From Corbicula japonica (lineage: Eukaryota > Mollusca > Bivalvia > Venerida > Cyrenidae), in NCBI GenBank assembly GCA_038501625.1, contig JAZAYU010001126.1, forward strand, positions 1-64,000: a stretch of 64,000 nt of DNA. Reading direction: 5' to 3'. Positions 1-11,400 of the stretch are shown here, one piece after another. Position 1 is the first letter of the stretch, and each line of letters starts with the position of its first letter. The translations under genes were made by a program, and so were the position numbers. The notes beneath the pieces are model-generated. The model was not told the origin of the DNA. It did no database searches and saw only the letters and a list, made by a program, of their open reading frames with translations.

Positions 1-1990
1 ATAATAAATTGCTTTTTTTATTTTTTATACTCGAAGGCGAGTTTTAAAAGAAAAGGTTAATTTCAATTGTTTCCTTAAATGTAGTTTTCAATTAGAAAAT
101 AATTGATATTTACCTATTCATGTATCTTAAGGTTGTATCATTTGTCGTGGAATAGTTGATGTGGGTTGGATGTGTGATATCCTAATGTCATGAAAGTATA
201 TTCGCTTTTCTGACTTCAAAGCTTCTTTCAGCTTGATTAATCATTAGTAGAGCACATTAATGTTAACTGTCATGTAAAAAAGTCAAAATAAAAGAGAATA
301 AAATGTACCAATTTCATACCTTTAAAACAGACTTACTGTGGGAGTCCAAACCTCCTTCCGCTTTTGTCCACAGGAAGACCATATTTTCTTCTAGTATTAG
401 AACTGCTTTGAACTGCTTGAAAAGGACAAATGTTTCACAGTTAATGAAATTAGCAACACAGTTTACATCAGTTTTGGGATAGTTTACCGTATTAATAAAA
501 AACATAATATGAGTACCCAATTTTTCGAAATCTATGCTGTTCTTACGGTAATTACGTCTTGATTACTTAAGGCTGAATTCATATAATTGACAGTGCTGTT
601 TAAGTTCACAGACATTTATGTGGAATACTTAAAAGTATTATAACTGCAATTTAAATAAAGTTGAGGTATTAAATAAAGCAAAAGCAGCTCTTTTTCGCGA
701 TAGGACAATTACTTGTGTCAGCCGATAAATATTCATAATTATGTAAACAATTAGTGCATCCTAATACAATATATTTATTTACAATTACATTATATTTGTT
801 TATTTATATTAATTATGTTATTATTTGTCTTTTACAAATTTCAGAAACACCCCTTATCATAAAATACATTCATTTAGTCATAAAATTTCCTGTATTATCG
901 AAAAAGTAATATTTAAACCTTAACTTCAAAAAGCAGATAATTCGACAATAACATTGAAAGTTATGTCCTTTATTGTACACAATACCTTGCATTTTGAGAA
1001 TCTTGTAAACAAATATGGATGCCTTAGTGTAGTCACTTTGAAAATGTTGTTTTGTACATTTCTGCTATTGCTTAGTGGATACTATTCTAATACGTTGCAC
1101 ATTGTTGTCCTTATTATGGACTGTCTTCCTGTGGTAGTAATTGTTGACAAAAGTGGAAGTAAAGGAAGTTTGAACTCCCACAGATAGTCTGTTTTCAAGG
1201 TAAGAAATTACTACAAATTTCACTTTTATTTTGTATTTGCATAACAATTGACACTAATATGCTTAATAAAAGATATGTGAAGCCATAAGAAGTTAAAAAT
1301 TAGAAAACAAATAAACTTTTATGAAATCATGATTTCACACGCCCAACCAACTTTAGCTATTTGATACCTCCTTAAACTGGCAAGTTAACTTAAAATGCCG
1401 AAGCGGTTACAACACGTTATTATGCCTCTTAATTATTTGAGACAACCAAAGATTATTGTATTGTTGTAAACTTTCCAGGACAACATGTCACAAACAGGCA
1501 TTTTTCTAAGAGATAAGACGCCCCAAGTTTAGGAGAAATACAATATTATATAGCATGAGATTTAGAACGGTTCCCTATAAACTGGACAAGGCGATTCCCC
1601 TTTTCACTACAATTCACGGTTCTTGATCAAAGCTGTAGTTGAAATGAACAAGCAGTATAAACAAATCAACTTGCTTACGTTTCTTCTCTTTCTCTTTGAA
1701 ATTAAAAAAGTCACATTAGACCGGAAAATGTTAAACAGAACGTCGACATGAGCCTAATGAACATCATGTACCTGATAATGCCAACTGGGCTGAACCGTCG
1801 GTAACCTGGAAAAACTGTTAGAAAACTTTGTTGCCGACAGCTGTCATTCAAATGAGGTGATTTATTGTTCAGTTCCGATGTGCCCATCTTACTCAAGAGA
1901 CACCTCTCCTCCCACTCTCTCTCTTGGAATGATGCTGTTCCTTAAATTAATTATGGTGTTTGACAGATACATGCTGAAAATGCTCAATAT
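1..1990. other. AT-rich stretch, no gene recognised
   Basis: No open frame here has a convincing exon structure or recognisable motif. The only internal structure seen is an inverted pair of ~80-bp exon-like segments, listed separately. Short open frames at 314-520, 954-1187 and 1711-1896 have no supporting signal beyond that. Confidence 0.5.
320..1206. repeat. Inverted pair of exon-like segments
   Basis: Minus 320-400 and plus 1126-1206 share a segment starting GTCTTCCTGTGG, continuing through GACAAAA and GGAAG, then CTCCCACAG, and ending TCTGTTTT(A/C)AAGGTA. Both ends look like a splice donor: AAAG|GTATGA on the minus copy and CAAG|GTAAGA on the plus copy. The minus copy is open (frame containing VFLWTKAEGGLDSHSKSVLK). 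The plus copy has in-frame stops and a short insertion. The pair may be a duplicated exon in head-to-head orientation with one arm decayed, or simply a dispersed repeat. No protein family is recognised. Confidence 0.35.
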
Positions 1991-2008
1991 TTAACTGTGC
2001 CTTGGCAC

Positions 2009-3264
2009 CAGACCTGGGTTCAATTACTTTGAAAAGTAATTAATTAATTACAATTAAATCAGAAATGCTTCAATTAAAATACAATTATAATAACTTGCTT
2101 TTTCTCCATAAGTAATTAATTAATTACAATAATAATAAGGAAAATAATTAATTATTTTTAATTATTTTCAAAATAGGAAATATTATTCACAAACAGAACC
2201 ATGTTGAAAACAGATTTCTGATGCAGATATGTAAGTCCTTATTGCATTTCAAAAACATTAATGCTTCAAAGTTCCGGTCAGTCAGTGAACAACATCCAGG
2301 CTTAAACACTTTCCCAGCTATTGAAAAGAGCCGTTCAACTAGGGCAAATGATCCAGGTAGAGCCAGGTAGATTTCAGGCATATTTGACAACTTTAGTAGA
2401 CTCTCAGCATGTATAGACCAGTAATGGAGAGGGTTTAAATCAGAACTTTTACAAACTTGAGACAAATATTGGTCAAGCTCTGACTGTTTCCTGATGTGTG
2501 TCTTTGACAAAGTTTGAAGTAGCTTTCAGTCTGCCTTTGTACTCTGAGGAACAGTATCTGCATTTTGCTTAAAAATTCCACTAGTATCTTTTGATATTAT
2601 GAAGTGATTAAATGTGCTTGAATTCATGTTGTGTGGATAACGGTCATTTGTGAAATGCCAAGAACATATATTCAAGTAATGTTTAATACCTTAGATTGAG
2701 AATAAATTTTGAACAATTCTTAGTTACCCACTTAGAACACTTTAAGAAAAGAACATAGCAATTCTTTTATATCATCTAGGTATTTACATACAACATGGGG
2801 AAGAACAACATAAATAATTTATGAATAATTGCTTTGTGGTCTATAATAATTTTGCAATGGCAACAGAAAAATGATAAGAAAACTTAGACTAAGAGGAATA
2901 ATACTAGTATAGACAGAGAGGAATAATACTTAGAAGAAAAATATAGCAACTTTCAATTTCTCTTCATTTGAGGCTACTTATACTAGTTATTTTATTTTTA
3001 TGGCTTCATAATCATCAATAGTCTAGCAACTATTTCAGGTTCATATCCAAATTAACACCTCTATAAATGACCAATGTGAAAGTTACAACTTCAGGTGACA
3101 ATAGCTTCTGCACAATATCCTGTGTTTTGCCATATGTTACTGTTTGCTACATGTAATTGAAGAGTAATTGATTTTTGTTTCAATTATTAATTATTTTCAT
3201 TTACTTGAAAAAAGGTAATTAATTATAATTAATTAAATTATAATTGTAATTGGACCCATGTCTG
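2009..3264 (-). mobile_element. Non-autonomous hAT DNA transposon with intact ends
   Basis: The element is 1,256 bp with 19-bp terminal inverted repeats, CAGACCTGGGTTCAATTAC at the left and CAGACATGGGTCCAATTAC inverted at the right (two mismatches). It is flanked by a perfect 8-bp direct duplication CTTGGCAC at 2001-2008 and 3265-3272. A CAG-type end plus an 8-bp target duplication is the hAT superfamily hallmark. The subterminal regions (about 2028-2170 and 3160-3245) are rich in taattaattacaatta motifs. The interior keeps only the C-terminal part of a transposase on the minus strand, so the copy cannot encode a full enzyme. Confidence 0.93.
2187..2510 (-). pseudogene. hAT transposase C-terminal dimerisation domain, fragment
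   Basis: This 107-codon open frame contains YWSIHAESLLKLSNMPEIYL followed by a proline-serine turn and VERLFSIAGKVF, then a region resembling R..L....E.L.FLK.N. That is the layout of the hAT C-terminal dimerisation domain (hATC): PxS...ER.FS.aG, then the terminal helix. The BED finger and the DDE catalytic core are absent; the full protein is normally around 600 residues. It lies within the 2009-3264 element, in minus orientation, and stops near the left terminal repeat as expected for the 3' end of a transposase gene. Confidence 0.85.
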
Positions 3265-3640
3265 CTTGGCACATCAGTAGGAATGGTTTCTTTTCGTTTT
3301 CACGTGTCGTGTAGGCGCCTTTATGCTGAATTCTACAATTCTTCTGTTCCTTCCTAAAAATTGCGAATATGTCAGATGCCAGCTGGACTGGTCCATCGGA
3401 GACAGTCAACGGTTTTGTTTCTAACGGGAAACATTTAAGGCAATGCAACCATTCGAAAGAGTCCTTCTTTACACTGACACTGAAGCTCCCAGCGCCGCCT
3501 CGACTCACTTTACAAAGATACGTTTCAAGCCAACTTATTGATAAGGCTAGCATAGTGCTTTTCCGGAGTTCAGATTTCAGATGTTTATATTTTCTGTTAC
3601 ACATGCTTATGCTGGTAGTTGTTGGTGCCATCAGTGACAT
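3233..3640 (-). CDS. Hypothetical 135-codon open frame, cut by the hAT insertion
   Basis: This is a fairly long frame for such AT-rich DNA, starting MSLMAPTTTSISM and containing cysteines (CNRKYKH, LHCLKC). It has no motif I recognise. Its last codons lie inside the hAT right end. Removing the element and one target copy joins ...FLLMCQ to GTVKY and a stop at about 1991, so the undisturbed frame would have been almost the same length. A plus-strand frame (3369-3662) overlaps it, so it may be chance. It may also be a piece of an older gene or repeat. No splice signals were identified. Confidence 0.2.
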   Translation of the reverse strand: MSLMAPTTTSISMCNRKYKHLKSELRKSTMLALSISWLETYLCKVSRGGAGSFSVSVKKDSFEWLHCLKCFPLETKPLTVSDGPVQLASDIFAIFRKEQKNCRIQHKGAYTTRENEKKPFLLMCQADMGPITIII

Positions 3641-4239
3641 AGCTTTTGTGCTGACGTTTTAAGGCTTCATATAGTTTATAATTAATACAGTATTTTTTCT
3701 AATGATGCTAATATGATGTCTACTGATGTTACTACTCTGTCTGCTAGCAGTATAAGTGTGTTCAATACTGTCGCTGACAGCAGTTGTACTGGTGTATGTA
3801 TTATCGCCAGCAGCAGTAGTAACTGCTGTCACTACCAACAGTAAACGGCTGTGAGGGCTGGTTTTTCTGGTTCTGTATCATGTTCAGTGCGAAGGCAGAA
3901 CTTACAGGCTACGCATATGCAAGCATCTTCGCTTAGTTTATATTATCTGACGTGTTTTGGATGTCAGTCTAATCGTTTCTGCCAATTTCTATTTCAGAAG
4001 ATATCGTATATACCTTATTTAGAGATAACATGAAAATCATTTTATTTCATTTTTAAGCGAGTTGAATAGTATTTCATGTTTTCGAAATGACGCCATGATC
4101 TTATAACATTTATAAAAGATTTCAAAACACTACATTGTCAATTGAAAGGGATAATGAATGTTTTGTTAATTATTGATCATTAGAATTGGAGAAATTAATT
4201 TCTTTCTAACGAATGTGAATCAATCAACTCGACAATGAT

Positions 4240-4875
4240 GCATGCTTAGGCACACAAACATATAATTTAAAAACAAAAAAGATGATAGGTACTCAGTGAC
4301 CTTACAGAATTAAGAGTCAAATCCACAAGAGCACGATGACAAGAATAAACTTAAAGAAAAAGTTCGAGCATCTACGGTCTTTTTACCAGATTTTCCCTAA
4401 AAGTCCTTTCAGAACATCTTAACCTATGCCACGTCTTGCAAATAAAGATGTAACATAAGCAATAAACTGTAGATGTGTTAATTACTTAGATTGCAGAGCT
4501 CTGAAGAATATCGTTTAGACAATCTTTCTTTTTAAAATTTACATATGGAATATACGAATAAGGTTGAGAAATTCATATTGCACTTTACTTTCTTAATTTT
4601 GTACGTAAATAAAATCTCCTTAAAAGACTGATTGAGAAATACATTGTTGTAGTAGTAATTTTAGCTGCTGCTTTATTTTTGAATAAAGTCTGTGTATCGG
4701 TAATTAAACTTGCATTATTTTCTTACTTACATGTAAGAAAGTCCTGTTTATTTTTTCTGATATAAAAGTATAAAATTCATTAAAATCTTTAAGCTCTAGA
4801 ATTGCGAACAAACAAGAATCATAAACCACATTAGATGTTGCAAGTTTGACATCCCCATTAAAAACGTAATATTAT
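4240..4875 (-). mobile_element. Penelope-like element, 3' fragment (copy 2)
   Basis: This stretch is colinear with 27,905-28,560, the downstream part of the better-preserved Penelope-like element. Matching blocks are 'cacacaaacatata', 'ggtactca.tga', 'agcacgatgac' with its surrounds, and 'cagagc.ctg.a.aatatc'. The alignment ends at the segment near 4860 that corresponds to 'ccgtctaaaaacgg'. Every frame is interrupted. Only the region after the reverse-transcriptase core is present, consistent with 5'-truncated insertion. Confidence 0.6.
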
Positions 4876-5227
4876 TAAAAACGAAAATATTTTAATCAAA
4901 ATAATCTAATAAGTTTTATAACGTTTGCGACCATTTTAACGGGAGATTAATATCGGTAAAGTTTGGTTGCTTGACTGAATTTTTTGTTAATTAAGCCTGT
5001 TAATCAAGATATATTATGCTGACCGAAGTTGGAAATTATTTAATTATCTATAATGAACACATCATACTGATACCTCGATAATTCGGTTAATATATGCCAT
5101 TTTATAACCATTTTCCGTCTCTAGTTAACACAATATATACTAATGAACTCCAACTTAATAAAGCCAACACTGTGTTACGTAAAGTTTCCCAAAAACAAAG
5201 TAATTTCTATTAAACTAGCAATACTAC

Positions 5228-5425
5228 TGAAATAGATGAAAGGGGAACTTTGAAAGCCATCGAACACGACAAATATGAAAATATTGCAGGCTCGGTTTGA
5301 TTTAGCCTGTTCAAGGACAGTAATGGAAATGCATATTACTGTCCACGCCGCCTAGCCCCGGGTTGAGCACAACTCAATATTTACACCAATAAACAGTACA
5401 GTTTTGAACATCCCAAACGATGGTG
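5228..5425 (+). repeat. Interspersed element family M1, copy 1
   Basis: This copy of a ~200-bp family begins GAAATAGATGAAA.GGGAAC and includes 'caaatatgaaaatattgcag', 'ctcggtttgat', a conserved hairpin (GGACAGTAAT-ggaaatgcat-ATTACTGTCC), 'cacgccgcctagccccgg' and 'cccaaacgatgg'. Other copies are at about 10,615, 20,450, 32,835, 36,400 and 55,135, all in the same orientation. No coding capacity was seen. Confidence 0.8.
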
Positions 5426-5499
5426 TGCATATGGCGGTGGACATGGAACCTTCAATGCGGTATTTTCAGATTAATACCATTCCATGTCCAGCGGCGTAT

Positions 5500-5830
5500 G
5501 GTCCCCGGATAAAAGAATGCTTTCGCCCTAAACGAGAAAACAATGGGCGGAACTAAACAGAATAGAATTTTGACAGGGGATCTTAGAATATAAATCCTGC
5601 ATATCACAGACAACGCCAAAGGCAAAATTTAAAAAGCAGGAAGTATATCCTCGGGGGTGATTCAATTTCCAAATCTGCATTAGCTGGGAAATTGAAACCA
5701 CCCATCTCAAAACTGGCCGAAATATTAAAACAAAAGTTATTTTAGAAGGATCATTAACATAGTACATAAGTATCGCGCTCAACGACCTTCAAAGGACGTA
5801 ATTGATAACAGCACTGAGATTAAAACACAA
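5500..5830 (+). repeat. Dispersed repeat shared with 14.5 and 54.8 kb
   Basis: The segment 'cgagaaaacaatg.gcggaa' with 'atagaattttg' recurs at 14,510-14,560. The portion with 'gccaaaggcaaaat', 'ggaagtatatc' and, further on, 'ttgataacagcactga' recurs at 54,640-55,080. Here and at 55 kb it sits close to an M1 copy, so M1 and this piece may belong to one longer element. Confidence 0.5.
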
Positions 5831-6124
5831 GCGTTGAGGTTTTAATTAAATGTTGATATTGATTTACACGTTTTTATGTATACTGGTTACGAATTCAACA
5901 ATATAGTTGCAGACGATACGGACGATTTTGCAAATACGTTGATTCTCCTTGTAACAGAACTAAAGTTTTCAATGATTCTCAAATTGTTGTGACTTTCATG
6001 TATTACTTAATTGGGATATATTTTAGAAAATTCTTCTGGGAGCAAGCACTGGTTAAGTTTGAACATTTTTTTGCATTTTACATCTATCTACGAGTGACAT
6101 CACACCAATTTCCTGAATAAGATA

Positions 6125-6545
6125 ATTAATTGAGACAGATCTTGTCAGTTACCATTCAGCGGCTTCGTACATTCTGCTTTCTGGGTTTTTTTTTGTTTTG
6201 AATTCCAAACACACGTCCCAAACAGCAGAAGCATATTCTATAATTGTTCTGAAGTGTTTAATGTATATTTGACTTAATTTTTTTGCATATCCTTTCCAAT
6301 TTAAGGGCTCGCATTAAACCTAAAACTTTTGAACAACTACTGATATTGATTATGCGTTCGTGCAATTTGCTGTCGTCGCTTAAGGTACTAAGTGCTTATG
6401 GAATTGAGTGAAATGTAATTCTACAATGTCGAATATCATTTTGGGTGGAACTTTTGTTTTTGAATTTGCTTTGAATAACACCGTCGTTTTATTTGGATTA
6501 AATTAATCTTACGACTGCCTTGTGAAACCCCCGCGTTGATAGGTT
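6125..6545 (-). pseudogene. LINE reverse-transcriptase C-terminal remnant
   Basis: Read on the minus strand across several frames, the segment gives in order a NPNKT.VLF motif, a KTKVPP.MIF motif, HKHL, a SDDSKLHERI block, SSCSKVLGLMRALKL, a KKIKSNIH block and a terminal MVTDKI. This order matches the region after the catalytic YADD of jockey/CR1-type non-LTR reverse transcriptases (FNP.KT...; HKHLGV; ...I...S.SK.LG.LR.LK; ...EYAS.VW; ARIVTG). Frameshifts and in-frame stops show it is dead. The catalytic part and endonuclease are absent. Confidence 0.6.
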
Positions 6546-7670
6546 AATTAGATCATACACATTGACCCACAATAATTTTTCGAGACGAAAGATTTTTTTG
6601 TTACGAGTTCTTCATAATTTTTAAGAAAATATAGAACTATTACTCTTGAGCCAGATCACTGAAAACTGCTGATAATCAATTTTTTTGTGTCCATCATTTA
6701 ATGAAAGACACTTATCGATTTTAAGCATCCTGCTCAATTGTTCTACGTATAATCTCTAATTATACTACGAAAGGTTCCAAAAACGTTTCTCCACTACACT
6801 TGATATGCATAGTGGCACCCATGTTTTAACGTAAACATTTTATTTAATAATAAACTTTGTGCCTTTTCAAATGTCTTTTTATTTATTTGTATGTTGAGTG
6901 AAGTCATTAAAGAGATCTCTACCCTTTTGGCCCGAACCAATAATGTCATATACTAAGCACCAAGAATATTTTTAAATATCCTTTGGTGTATGCAAGATAT
7001 TACATTTCTTTTTTTTCTTTTCTTGGTTTCACCTGATTAATGGCTGATTAAACAATACAAATAAATGTTGTGAACAAAAGTAATGTGAATACGGAGTTTA
7101 TTCTGAATTTGAAAGGGATATTGGAAAAAGAGAAAAAATCAATGTTTGCCAAAATAAAACAAAAACGACATGAATCGATTTCTGTATCAAATAAATGTCT
7201 TATGAAATTCGAATTTGTCATTAATTCAGTCATAAACATTCAATCTTTGAAGTGAAAGAAAAGATTGAATATCTTCAAAATGTCGGGTCTATGTATGCAG
7301 CGTCAATTTAATACAGTAACTGTGAAATTACAGGGTCACCTCGTTTGCCCAACTGTCGTTGATGGTTATGAATATTGCCAAAATGTGTGGTTAACTTTGT
7401 TCTTAGCAAAATTTAAGTAATATTACATATAAAAGGCAATAAAATATGTTTTAATCAATATGTAAAACATTTGAGCATTTGAAATTCCCTTTAAATTTAC
7501 TTTTTAAAAAGTTATTCGTTGACATTTTTTCATTTTCCTCTGAAATACATCAAAAACTACTACAAAATATAATACAAGTAAAACACAAAAAAAGTTTATT
7601 TGTTTAAATTTATAATCGTTATATACATAAGTGAAATACATCCTCATTTATTTGAAACATAGTACTTTTT

Positions 7671-8242
7671 AACGGTATTAATATTCCTACTGCAAACAAG
7701 AGGCCTGCCTCAAAAGATAAAAAAGAACAGTTAAGACACTTCTATCATAGCAAAATTTTATGGTAAAGTATATGGTACATTATTCAAATCACTTGATCTT
7801 TTACTTTACACATGTTACATTGTTTTTAAATATATTGATTATCAACAATGCAACTTGCAATAGTTTGGCATTTATTTTTCTTTTTTGGCTTGGGCTATTC
7901 CTTTACACAAATTAGAACCTTTACCATTCTCATTGACGAAAATTGGAGGCCATTTTAACGGTATTAATATTCCAACTGCAAACAAGAGGCCTGCCTCAAA
8001 AGATAAAAAAAGAACAGTTAAGACACTTCTATCATAGCAAAATGTTATGGTAAAGTATATGGTACATTATTCAAATCACTTGATCTATTACTTTACACAT
8101 GTTACATTGTTTTTAAATATATTGATTTTCAACAATGACATATTGCAATAGTTTGGCATTTATTTTTCTGTTTTGGGTTGGGCTATTCCTCTACACAAAT
8201 TAGAACCTTTACCATTCTCATTGACGAAAATGGGAGGCCATA
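7671..8242. repeat. 286-bp tandem duplication covering the end of gene A
   Basis: Bases 7671-7956 and 7957-8242 are near-identical direct copies; both begin 'aacggtattaatattcc' and both end '..ggaggccat'. Each unit carries the last ~28 codons of gene A's terminal exon plus about 200 bases of 3' flank. The proximal copy (to 8242) is joined to the intact exon. The distal one (7868-7956) is an orphan exon end with small changes. The low divergence suggests a recent event. Confidence 0.93.
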
Positions 8243-8477
8243 CCATAAACTCAACAATTTTGTCTGACCTGGTATAAAATTTGTAAACCCTTTGATCAAA
8301 CGTATCACCACTTCTGCATCCATCACGAACAATATAGAGTGGTGGATTATTTAGCGTCATAAGCCAACAAACTCGTAAGCATTCGCCAATGTATGATTTG
8401 ATGCTGTTTTCTTCACATAAAGAGTGAACGTCATTTACGTCTTTTAGAACAGCCGTTTTCACGACAATGAGGAAAGT
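8160..8477 (-). CDS. Gene A terminal exon: MIEAP-like C-terminal domain
   Basis: The acceptor is CATCTTTTTCAG|ACTTTC. The 105 codons carry YIGECLRVCWLMTLNNPP, a Gly-Asp-Phe turn, IVEFMVWPPIFVNENG and LCRGIAQ before the stop. The domain is about as long as its counterparts in B and C but lacks their ~70-residue Ser-rich tail. The stop codon sits inside an AATAAA hexamer. The last 28 codons are duplicated downstream. Confidence 0.8.
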   Translation of the reverse strand, partial: TFLIVVKTAVLKDVNDVHSLCEENSIKSYIGECLRVCWLMTLNNPPLYIVRDGCRSGDTFDQRVYKFYTRSDKIVEFMVWPPIFVNENGKGSNLCRGIAQPKTEK

Positions 8478-11400
8478 CTGAAAAAGATGAGACATGATAG
8501 TAAACAAATAGTAGTTCTTCGTTAATTTAATGACACAGGTATAAAGACGAAAAAAGTATCTGTTGTAAGTGGAAAACAATATGTTCTAATATCCTATCTA
8601 AGATCTATCCATATTATACGAGGGATGTTCAATATATAATGAGACTGTCTTCATATATTTTTGTTCTGACGTGAAATATATCAACATTTGGTATCATTAT
8701 TAAATATAACTTATCCTTGATCAAAATACCAGCATTGGTAGAAAAATATAATGCGACATAGAAATTATGATCATTCCAAAAACCATGGTAACGCGTTATC
8801 GCCCCCGTCCATGCTGCATTATAAAGACGTGCATTATAATATAAAGAAAAGTAGGAACTTATTTTTGCAATTACATCAAAATCCGCCAATAATTTGTACA
8901 TTATATCATTGACATCATCTGAACAAATGATGTCAATTGGTCGTTAAACGTTGAAATAATCAACCTTTGTTCACGCTTACCCTAACAAGTTGTCACGTTA
9001 AAATTATGACACAAGAACGTCGTGACGTGCGGGTAAACATAAAGTTTTGTAGGAATTAAGGCAAATCGGCAACGGAAACGTTTATAATGTTACAAGAGGC
9101 TTTGGGGAAGACAGTGTTTGTTGTGCATCAGTATTTAGATGGCACAAAATGTTTTTAAAGGGACATAAAGCACTTAATGACGAGCATAGGTCCGGCAGAA
9201 AGAAGTCTGTGAAAACTTCGTGTCATTTCAGTCACCGCTCTTTACGGGTAGACTTTTAACGGTGCTCAAGCTAGCTGAAATTGCGGATGTGAGCTTAGTA
9301 ACTTTGTAAACAAAAGATTTAAGCATGAGAAAACTAAGTAAATATTTAATAAATAATAGAGTTGAATAATATTTTTAGAAGTTCAGTAAGTACAAACATA
9401 TCGGCGTTTTTGTATCTAGATAAAAATCATAATGAAAAATTAGAATTCATTTATTTAAATTTAAGATATATATCATTCCTGCATATTATTTATTATCATT
9501 TAATAAGTCATCAGTCAGTAGGCTGCAAACCACAACGGATGTGTTCTGAATTCAGGAGCGTATTTTGAAAAGCTATGAATGTGATAAAACATTAAAGCAA
9601 CGTTTACGACGCGAACGACGTCGATGACGTCGGGACATATTTTTTGCCCGGGGGCGATGATGCAAACATGACCTTCTTATAAATAGTGTAACTTTAAAAC
9701 TGTTTTTAGGAATTTTAAAATATTTTCGGATTGCATTCAGAAATGAATGAACTTTGTTATTATGTATTGTATATAACCGTAAAATGTTTAGAATAAAAGA
9801 TATGAACACAGTCTCATTATATATTGAACGTCCCTCGTATAACACTGGGCCAGACTTAAAATATTCTTTGTTTCCCCATCCCGACCCAAGCAGATAAATT
9901 ATGGGTAGGTAGGTAGGTCAAAATATCTTTTATTTAATTTGTTTTCAGAATAATGATCCACATATAAATATTCTAGAAATAACTAAAAGGAGAATATCAA
10001 AAATCTTAATATTTTAATAGGTACCAAGTTAACATGCATTATATATGTAGATGAATACCTTTCTGCAAAAGACCAAGTCATCCGGTTTCGTCATCAAACT
10101 TATTCCAAATATATGCATTTTTCGTCTCCAGGTTTTTGTACCAAATAAAAAAAATCATTAAGGTTTCGGCGATAAAATTTTCGGGTCGCGCCGATTTTTC
10201 GGGTCGGTCGTGGATGGGGAAACAAAAATATTTTATTTAGGCCCTGTTTGAAGATAAGGTTTTATCACTAAACGCAACAACAAACAACAAATACTGTTTT
10301 GTTCAGCATAAAAGTAAACATAACTGCTACTTAAAGGCGGAGTGGTCAGTATTATGCATTACATTACTGCCTAAAAACAGGCTTAATCAAACCGTGACTT
10401 TAACAGTTTTCTACCATGTTTGTATCATCTTGGAATAACCCCAGGCTCGCAGTTGACTCGCAGAAAGCTCTTAATTGACGATTTTTTTAATGAAGTTAAC
10501 ATCATACATCTTTGGTTCAATTAAACATAAACTGATGAACTAGAACTTATTAGAGCATATTAAAAACAACACAATATTGAATATCATTGGTTTGCATGCC
10601 AGGTTTGCTATTATAACAAACAGATGAAAACGATACTTTAAAAGCCACTTATCACGACAAATATCAAAATATTGCAGGATCAGTTTGATTAAGCCGTATT
10701 ATACATGTAGAAGTTCATAATAGTGTTCACGCCGCCTGGCACCGGTTAGAACAACTCCATATTTATACAAATATATTTAATAGAAAATGCTATTGAAATG
10801 TTTGTACCTAATTTTTTATTATTTTTATTGCGTTTTTTTAATACATACTGCCGTTTTAGTCTCAAGAAATGAAGTTTACTTAAAGGAGTTATGATTTTGT
10901 TATTTTTGTAAATATGTGTCATATATGTGTACCCTTAACCTTGTAGCAGGTACTTTGAATTTCTAGCCAATTTTAACAACTTTTTTAGCAGATAAAGCCT
11001 TTAAGCAAATGAAAAGGTTTTGGAAGATAAAATATTACATTGCAGTTTTTAATTCATGTGTTTAAAAAGCCAATTGGACCAACTGTATATCTAGCCCAGT
11101 ACGACCGAACTTGTGGAGCAGTCGTCAGAAGAGAATGTGTGTAAGGTGCACTAATTTAAAGCTGTAATGCAAGTTCCTGCGGAATTAAAGTAATACACAA
11201 CACTGTTTTAAAAAAAATGTGAATTTAATCGATTTCAGTTTTCTATTTCCGTTTTTAGTTTTAAGGTTAAACCTGTTGCATTGTGTCGTCATTGCGCAAC
11301 ACTTTCGTCAAATTTTCAAGAAAAAAAATGTTGTATACAAGTTGTAGTACACCTTTTTTCGCTCTCACACAAGTCTGTTCAAATAAAGGTCTAATAGAAT

